A DNA stretch of 41,339 nt from an uncultured Nitrospira sp. (lineage in GTDB: Bacteria; Nitrospirota; Nitrospiria; Nitrospirales; Nitrospiraceae): positions 1 through 41,339 of the forward strand of contig CABVRO010000015.1 of NCBI GenBank assembly GCA_902500715.1, in the 5' to 3' direction. The position numbers and the translations under genes are program-made. Shown in pieces: positions 37,658-41,339 of this stretch (position 1 is the first letter of the stretch; the number at the start of each line of letters is the position of its first letter). The notes below the pieces were generated by a model. The model was not told where the DNA came from. It did not search any database and saw nothing but the letters and a program-made list of their open reading frames with translations.

Positions 37658-37702
37658 TGGTTGCGGGGGCCGGATTTGAACCGACGACCTTTGGGTTATG
37701 AG
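37658..37702 (-). tRNA. 3' half of an initiator tRNA-Met(CAT) gene, attachment-site remnant
   Basis: The minus strand reads CTCATAACCC, then AAAGGTCGTCGGTTCAAATC and CGGCCCCCGCAACCA. This is the anticodon loop (CAT), variable region, complete T-arm and acceptor 3' strand with encoded CCA of tRNA-fMet. The 5' half is missing: the bases before CTCATAA (GGCAT) cannot form the anticodon stem, and no D-arm is found. Such a 3' fragment is the usual scar left when an element integrates into a tRNA gene. The orientation puts the element to the right, with the restored tRNA beyond 41339. Confidence 0.8.
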
Positions 37703-37832
37703 ATGCCTAATATGTAATTTGCTAACGCTCTGATCTTTCGACTGGTTTCTCGCTTTATCTAACTGAATCAGCAGTTTACGGCGTTCTATTTGATGCAGTT
37801 TCGTCTAGTGTTTCTGTTTCTTTTCGCTGAGG

Positions 37833-37852
37833 TTTAGCACAAATTTAGCACA
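37833..37852. repeat. Tandem direct repeat TTTAGCACA
   Basis: TTTAGCACA occurs at 37833-37841 and again at 37844-37852, with period 11. It lies 131 bases inside the tRNA scar. It could be arm-type integrase binding sites or the decayed end of an integrase gene. Confidence 0.35.
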
Positions 37853-38026
37853 GCGATATGGGGCGAACCCCTTCACTGAGACAGCTTGTGAGGAACCACG
37901 ACTACCTGGTTTATTTTGCACGCTGAGGGACGATCTTTCGACAAGTGATGAGATTTGGTTCCGGTTTGAGTAGAATGGGAGCGGCTGGCTAACTCATTCA
38001 GAGGGCGTGCGGAGGAAGGCTCCACG

Positions 38027-38263
38027 ATGCGACAAACAATTAAAGCCCGTTATCATGACGGAGTGTTACAGCCGTTGGAACCTCTTGCCTTGGCCAATGA
38101 CGCGGAAGTGCAGGTCACGGTCGATACCGACCTTGCGCTCGGTATGGACGAAATTCTGCGGCGTGCGGCACAGGTCTATCAAGGGCTGAGTGCCGACGAG
38201 ATCACGCAGGTCGAGAACATCGCATTAGATCGGCAGCACTTCTTCCGTGAGCCGGCCGCCTAA
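38027..38263 (+). CDS. DUF104 (AF2212-like) antitoxin
   Basis: The 78-residue protein begins RQTIKARYHDGVLQPLEPL, followed by A.DAEVQVTV. This is the beta-strand signature of the DUF104/AF2212-like antitoxin family (KTIKA.YE.GV..PLEPL.L..G.EV.V.I). The C-terminal half is helical and should wrap the toxin. GGAGGAAGG lies 8-16 bases before the ATG. Its TAA overlaps the ATG of the PIN-domain toxin (TAATG), typical of toxin-antitoxin pairs. The complex probably represses its own promoter. Confidence 0.85.
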   Translation: MRQTIKARYHDGVLQPLEPLALANDAEVQVTVDTDLALGMDEILRRAAQVYQGLSADEITQVENIALDRQHFFREPAA

Positions 38264-38679
38264 TGCCGCAACCGGCTGTCCTCCTCGATACCGATATTCT
38301 CTCCGAACTTCTCAAACAACATCCCCTCGTCGTGCAACGTGTGAGGAACTATCTGGCAGAGCACCAGCGGCTGGCCTTCTCGATCATCACGCGCTACGAA
38401 CTCCTGCGGGGCTTGAAGGCGAAACAGGCACGGAGTCAAGAGGCGGCGTTCACGTTGCTCTGCCAGGCCAGCCTCATTCTTCCGATCACCGACCAAGTTG
38501 TAGAGCGCGCGGCGACGTTATACGGCGACCTCCACCGACAAGGGGCCTTGCTGCCCGATGCCGATCTGCTCATTGCCGCAACTGCCTTGGACGCGCAGCG
38601 TCCGTTGATTACGAACAACCTCGCGCACTTCCAGCGCATTCCCGGCCTTATTGTCGAAAGCTGGAAACGGTCAGCCTAA
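38263..38679 (+). CDS. PIN-domain toxin (VapC-like ribonuclease)
   Basis: The 138-residue single PIN domain cleaves RNA with a metal-bound acidic site. Acidic residues are in place: Asp9 in LLDTDILSE, Glu46 in YELLRG, Asp99/Asp101 in LLPDADLLIAATAL, and the fourth position is in ITNNLAHF. The length is normal for VapC. It overlaps the antitoxin by one base. It lies inside the putative integrated element, where it could promote stable maintenance. Confidence 0.92.
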   Translation: MPQPAVLLDTDILSELLKQHPLVVQRVRNYLAEHQRLAFSIITRYELLRGLKAKQARSQEAAFTLLCQASLILPITDQVVERAATLYGDLHRQGALLPDADLLIAATALDAQRPLITNNLAHFQRIPGLIVESWKRSA

Positions 38680-38748
38680 CCCCAGTTAGACGGATGCTTC
38701 TAGACAATCTGGTCGTCGACCTCACAAGACCTGCCGGGATGGGTGGAG

Positions 38749-38991
38749 TCATTTCGTAAATCCGTTCCAGAGTCCTATGCACGTGAATACAATAAACAGC
38801 AGACCGAGGATGTAGTTATAAGCGATCAGAAAGGTGCGACCAAAATACTTTTTCAGTAAAGCCTGAGAGTAAAATGGTGCCCATTTATCAGGAGGATCTA
38901 CTAAAACAGGCCATCTCCTGTAGGTGCCGTACACAAGCAGGGCTCCAAGGGAAAAGAAGAATAGGGCAAAGATGATGGGCAAGAATGTCAT
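38749..38991 (-). CDS. Small membrane protein, unknown function
   Basis: I do not recognise this 80-residue protein. Two hydrophobic segments are clear: TFLPIIFALFFFSLGALLVYG (last residue omitted from the helix estimate) near the N-terminus and TFLIAYNYILGLLFIVFTCI near the end. The loop between them is basic and aromatic. ATG 38991 starts the first membrane segment; the frame extends to 39054 without membrane features. It is on the opposite strand to the toxin-antitoxin pair and in line with two further small membrane-protein genes. Confidence 0.5.
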   Translation of the reverse strand: MTFLPIIFALFFFSLGALLVYGTYRRWPVLVDPPDKWAPFYSQALLKKYFGRTFLIAYNYILGLLFIVFTCIGLWNGFTK

Positions 38992-39138
38992 CCGTTCTTG
39001 AAGGTGAAAAGTTGTTACGTAGGCGAGTGGCGCGTCTGCTCTAGAGCCCGTCACGCAAACGCGTCAGGGCCGAAATTGCCGATGTAGTGACGTCCCGGGT
39101 GGTCTTCAGGGATGCTCGCAATTGAATCACTTCTCCGA

Positions 39139-39417
39139 CTACCTAGTAGGACGAAAATGTTTCGGTAACAATCCCCAAAGCACCAGACCAACCAGTGCGT
39201 AAAGGAGACCATTGGTAGAGATCGAAATAATTAGCACCGAGGCACCGAAGATACTGGACTCTCTTCCAAACGTCGCCGCATTAAGAATCCAAGTCGGCCA
39301 CATCACTAATGCAGCACGTGGCCAAGCAAAAACGCCCCCCTGTAAATGGCCAACTAGCAAGATCATCATTGGAACCGCTATACCAACAATGGCCCACCAA
39401 AGAATAGTTCGGCGCAC
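39139..39417 (-). CDS. Small membrane protein, paralogue A
   Basis: The 92-residue protein has three predicted membrane segments: LWWAIVGIAVPMMILLVGHL, a middle AALVMWPTWILNA region and TNGLLYALVGLVLWGLL at the end. It shares with the gene at 39571-39852 the pattern MRR, GGVF.WP..A...WP, G.E....G, I..S...N...Y...G...W.L. The two are clear tandem paralogues. The family is unknown to me. The base composition is lower in GC than the chromosome to the left. Confidence 0.6.
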   Translation of the reverse strand: MRRTILWWAIVGIAVPMMILLVGHLQGGVFAWPRAALVMWPTWILNAATFGRESSIFGASVLIISISTNGLLYALVGLVLWGLLPKHFRPTR

Positions 39418-39570
39418 GAATTGGCTCCTATTCTTGGTCGGGTGGCTTATTCTTTATCTCTCTTAGGAGAACGGCCGATCATCTTGTATAGGACACCTGA
39501 CAAGACCAACAATCTCTTGTGCACTCATAGAAATCTGACTCAGATATGGCGGCCTCTTGTCATGTCTCCT

Positions 39571-39852
39571 CTATGAGCGATGCGACAAGAGCCAGGCCAC
39601 GATTCCCATCACGGCATATACAATTTGATTCGACAATACGGAAAGGACAAAAATTATAATTCCATAAGCGGTTAGCTCTTGCCCCATTGTTCCCATAAGC
39701 ATTAGTGACGTGGGCCAAAGAGCCACTGCTAATGTTGGCCACTGAAACACTCCGCCTTGGACGTACGTCATCGCCATAATTAGAATGGGCGGGATGATAC
39801 CTGCGAGTGCTCCCCAGCTAGCGTATTGAATCATTGTGGTGAGTCGCCTCAT
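39571..39852 (-). CDS. Small membrane protein, paralogue B
   Basis: The 93-residue protein is a paralogue of the gene at 39139-39417, with three hydrophobic segments: ASWGALAGIIPPILIMAMTY, LAVALWPTSLMLMG, and IIIFVLSVLSNQIVYAVMG. The shared GGVFQWP and a Gly-Gln-Glu motif (GQELTAYG) in the loop may be functional. It is the most upstream of three minus-strand membrane genes, which may form a transcript. No known domain is recognised. Confidence 0.6.
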   Translation of the reverse strand: MRRLTTMIQYASWGALAGIIPPILIMAMTYVQGGVFQWPTLAVALWPTSLMLMGTMGQELTAYGIIIFVLSVLSNQIVYAVMGIVAWLLSHRS

Positions 39853-40335
39853 AGTGCCTGGAATTGAATTAAAGAATGTTCTGGCAATCGTGTATTGGTT
39901 GGTGGCGCGAATCTAGGCGAGACCACACTCTCCCCTTATCGTTCCCCGAACGCTTTATCTTATTAGCCTCCATCTGATCCTATCCCACAACGCCGGTAAT
40001 GCCTTCCAAACTTTTTTTTCTCGCACCAGCCAAAAACGAGTCTATTTCTGTTTCCTCCATGTTCCGGTTCAGGACGATACACACAATTGCCGCCACCAGC
40101 GCAGCAACGCGCACTTAAGCATCTTTATGCCTACCTCCTTTCGTGCCTTGGCTGTCCCAAAATCTGTCCTCTCCTGTCCCCTCGTGACCCCTAGCGTCCC
40201 CTTCCGGGGCCTTTGCTTCGGTCCGGTGATTCGCCTAGGGTGCGACGAACGGGAACAGGGCTCAACCGGAGGGAAGGATGTACGAATCGGAGCACGTCAC
40301 ACAGCAACACCGTCGTCCCTGGCCGGGAGACAAAG

Positions 40336-40376
40336 CCGGTCCGCGCCGCATGCCGAGAGGCTGCGGGGCGGACCGG
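40336..40376. other. Long imperfect stem-loop (candidate replication origin structure)
   Basis: CCGGTCCGC (40336-40344) pairs with GCGGACCGG (40368-40376). A G-G mismatch follows, then CCGCA (40346-40350) pairs with TGCGG (40362-40366). After a one-base bulge GCC pairs with GGC around a GAGA loop. In total about 17 base pairs. Confidence 0.55.
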
Positions 40377-40380
40377 AATG

Positions 40381-40405
40381 GCCCCCGTCTTGGTAACACG
40401 GGGGC
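40381..40405. other. Perfect stem-loop, candidate nick site of the Rep_trans initiator
   Basis: GCCCCCGT (40381-40388) pairs perfectly with ACGGGGGC (40398-40405) around the loop CTTGGTAAC. It ends 39 bases before the initiator ATG. The C-rich arm, TAACA and G-rich arm resemble, as I recall, the inverted repeat at oriT of ICEBs1, which is nicked by the Rep_trans-family relaxase NicK. The role is inferred from this and the position. A terminator or attenuator is the alternative. Confidence 0.4.
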
Positions 40406-40444
40406 GCTACCCACAGCGCTCCGTCCAGGAGTTCGATAGGTTCC

Positions 40445-41339
40445 ATGGATTCTGGCTTCACGCTCACGATTGATTGGTTGGCCTTTACGGTCCTGGCCAG
40501 TAATCCCCAGGAAACTATACGGGTACTGGGTGGAGATTGGAGCAAGGCGAAGGGTGGGTTCCGAGGGTATCCTTTGTCCTGGATGAGAAGCGACGGCCTG
40601 CGCGGCGTTGGCAAAATGGGCACCAATGCCCCTCGTCGTCCGAATGAAATCCATGTGGATCTGTCGGGCGGCCTGGCGTCCGCCCTGACATTGGATCAAG
40701 TCCGCGCCCTGCTCAAGTGGGTGCATGCCCAACAGGGCCATGTCACGCGCATCGACTGTGCATTGGATGACCGAGCGGGGACGGTCCCCGTCTCGACGAT
40801 TCGTGAAGCTGTGGCTGCCGGACAGTGTGTGACTCGTGCGGCACAGGTCCGGCATATCGTCTCCAACCTGACGCATGGGACCGGGGCGACAACTGGAGAG
40901 ACGATGTACTTCGGCAGTCCTCAGAGTCAGACCTTGTTGCGGATCTATGACAAGCGGCTTGAACTTCAGAGCAAGGGCCAGGAGAACTATCAGGACTACG
41001 GGACTCGGTGGGAGCTAGAACTTAAGAAAGATCGCGCTGAACAATGTGCAAGAGCACTGGCAACGTTAGACGAAGCCGATTGGAAAGAGTTGGTGGTCGG
41101 CTTACTGCGATCATATGTGGATTTCCGGCAGACTTCAAAAGATGCCGAGGATGAAGAACGCTACCGGGCTCCAGTGTTGGAGTGGTACGCCCTCCTGACG
41201 GAGGGATTTCAGAAGGGGCGATTAGCCCAGGAGACGCAGGTGCAGACCCTGCAGAACGTGAAACGATGGGTGAGTGACACCCTAACGCCGATGTTGGCGG
41301 TCATTTGCGCCACCCCTGGAGGGGAAGAATGGCTACTGA
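40445..41339 (+). CDS. Rep_trans-family rolling-circle replication initiator, 5' part (runs off right edge)
   Basis: The frame is open from ATG 40445 to the window end, giving 298 residues. This family includes pT181-type plasmid Rep proteins, filamentous-phage RstA-like proteins and ICE relaxases such as NicK; they nick one strand to start rolling-circle replication or transfer. Family features are FTLTIDWLAFTV at the start, TRIDCALDD (101-109), YFGSPQSQTLLRIYDKRLE (155-173) and RWELELKKDRAEQ (188-200). The Tyr in RIYDK is a candidate but unproven catalytic residue. The gene sits behind two stem-loops and inside DNA bounded by a tRNA scar. This suggests an integrated phage, plasmid or conjugative element. 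Confidence 0.85.
   Translation, partial: MDSGFTLTIDWLAFTVLASNPQETIRVLGGDWSKAKGGFRGYPLSWMRSDGLRGVGKMGTNAPRRPNEIHVDLSGGLASALTLDQVRALLKWVHAQQGHVTRIDCALDDRAGTVPVSTIREAVAAGQCVTRAAQVRHIVSNLTHGTGATTGETMYFGSPQSQTLLRIYDKRLELQSKGQENYQDYGTRWELELKKDRAEQCARALATLDEADWKELVVGLLRSYVDFRQTSKDAEDEERYRAPVLEWYALLTEGFQKGRLAQETQVQTLQNVKRWVSDTLTPMLAVICATPGGEEWLL

Larger units (their letters stand above)
37253..38026. other. 774-bp junction region: IS relic, tRNA scar and direct repeat
   Basis: This stretch without an intact gene contains, from left to right, a short open frame continuing after the glycosyltransferase, a decayed IS3-type orfA on the minus strand, the 3' half of an initiator tRNA gene, and two TTTAGCACA direct repeats. 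These are listed separately. It looks like the left junction of an integrated element. Confidence 0.5.
39853..40444. other. 592-bp region upstream of the replication initiator
   Basis: There is no convincing gene here. The left part is AT-rich with an eight-T run near 40013; the right part is GC-rich. Two strong stem-loops (40336-40376 and 40381-40405) end 40-70 bases before the initiator gene. This region is the likeliest place for the element's replication origin and for the promoters of both flanking transcripts. Confidence 0.45.

Noticed and set aside
37658..37735. A complete tRNA-Met gene
   Set aside because: No D-arm or acceptor 5' strand exists on the 5' side and the anticodon stem cannot pair, so only the 3' half is present.
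40262..40876. 204-codon minus-strand frame opposite the replication initiator
   Set aside because: It runs antisense to the well-supported Rep_trans frame and through both stem-loops; its product shows no recognisable features.

Overview
This window looks like chromosomal DNA of a Nitrospira-like bacterium (Nitrospirota). The reasons are moderate to high GC, a didermic cell-envelope gene set (lipoproteins, Tol-Pal-type TPR protein, ATP-dependent Zn/Mn importer), a c-type heme DUF3365 protein, and the general gene style. The genus is an inference; no taxonomic marker RNA gene is present.

Layout. (1) 1-2307, minus strand: the start of a glucose-6-phosphate isomerase gene that runs off the left edge, and a lipoprotein with a YkuD domain whose catalytic Cys is replaced by Ser. 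(2) 2731-11255, plus strand: the classic near-origin cluster rpmH-rnpA-yidD-yidC-mnmE-mnmG-rsmG-parA-parB, with a consensus promoter in front of rpmH and two parS sites flanking rsmG. (3) 11404-13591: two bactofilins and mnmA. (4) 13839-18909: an F1 ATP synthase operon atpH-A-G-D-C without F0 genes. (5) 18982-25169: a lipoprotein, a DUF3365 heme protein, two RluA-family pseudouridine synthases separated by a PilZ protein, a small helical protein, a 59-residue zinc ribbon and a GNAT acetyltransferase. (6) 25276-28212, minus strand: a Znu-type metal ABC importer (A, C, B) with an odd 348-bp segment inside it. (7) 28374-34236: anmK, a DUF2726 protein, a TPR protein, a beta-helix protein, a REC-GGDEF diguanylate cyclase and a lytic transglycosylase. 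(8) 34915-37252: a DegT-type aminotransferase and a GT2 glycosyltransferase in visibly AT-richer DNA, which looks like acquired surface-polysaccharide cargo. (9) 37253-41339: a decayed IS3-type orfA, a 45-nt 3' half of an initiator tRNA gene (an apparent attachment-site scar), a DUF104/PIN toxin-antitoxin pair, three small membrane-protein genes (two of them paralogues), and a Rep_trans-family rolling-circle initiator that runs off the right edge and is preceded by two strong stem-loops.

How the genes work together. ParA, ParB and the parS sites form the chromosome-partition system, and the neighbouring bactofilins could scaffold it. MnmE, MnmG and MnmA together build the mnm5s2U modification at tRNA wobble U34. 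RnpA, YidD and YidC serve tRNA maturation and membrane-protein insertion. ZnuA-C-B imports zinc or manganese. AnmK and the lytic transglycosylase belong to murein turnover.

The most interesting part is the right-hand end. The tRNA-fMet scar, toxin-antitoxin pair, novel membrane proteins, stem-loops and replication initiator together suggest an integrated element of the filamentous-phage or ICE/plasmid type. Its other end, and the reconstituted tRNA gene, should lie beyond position 41339. The stem-loop at 40381-40405 is a candidate nick site for the initiator.
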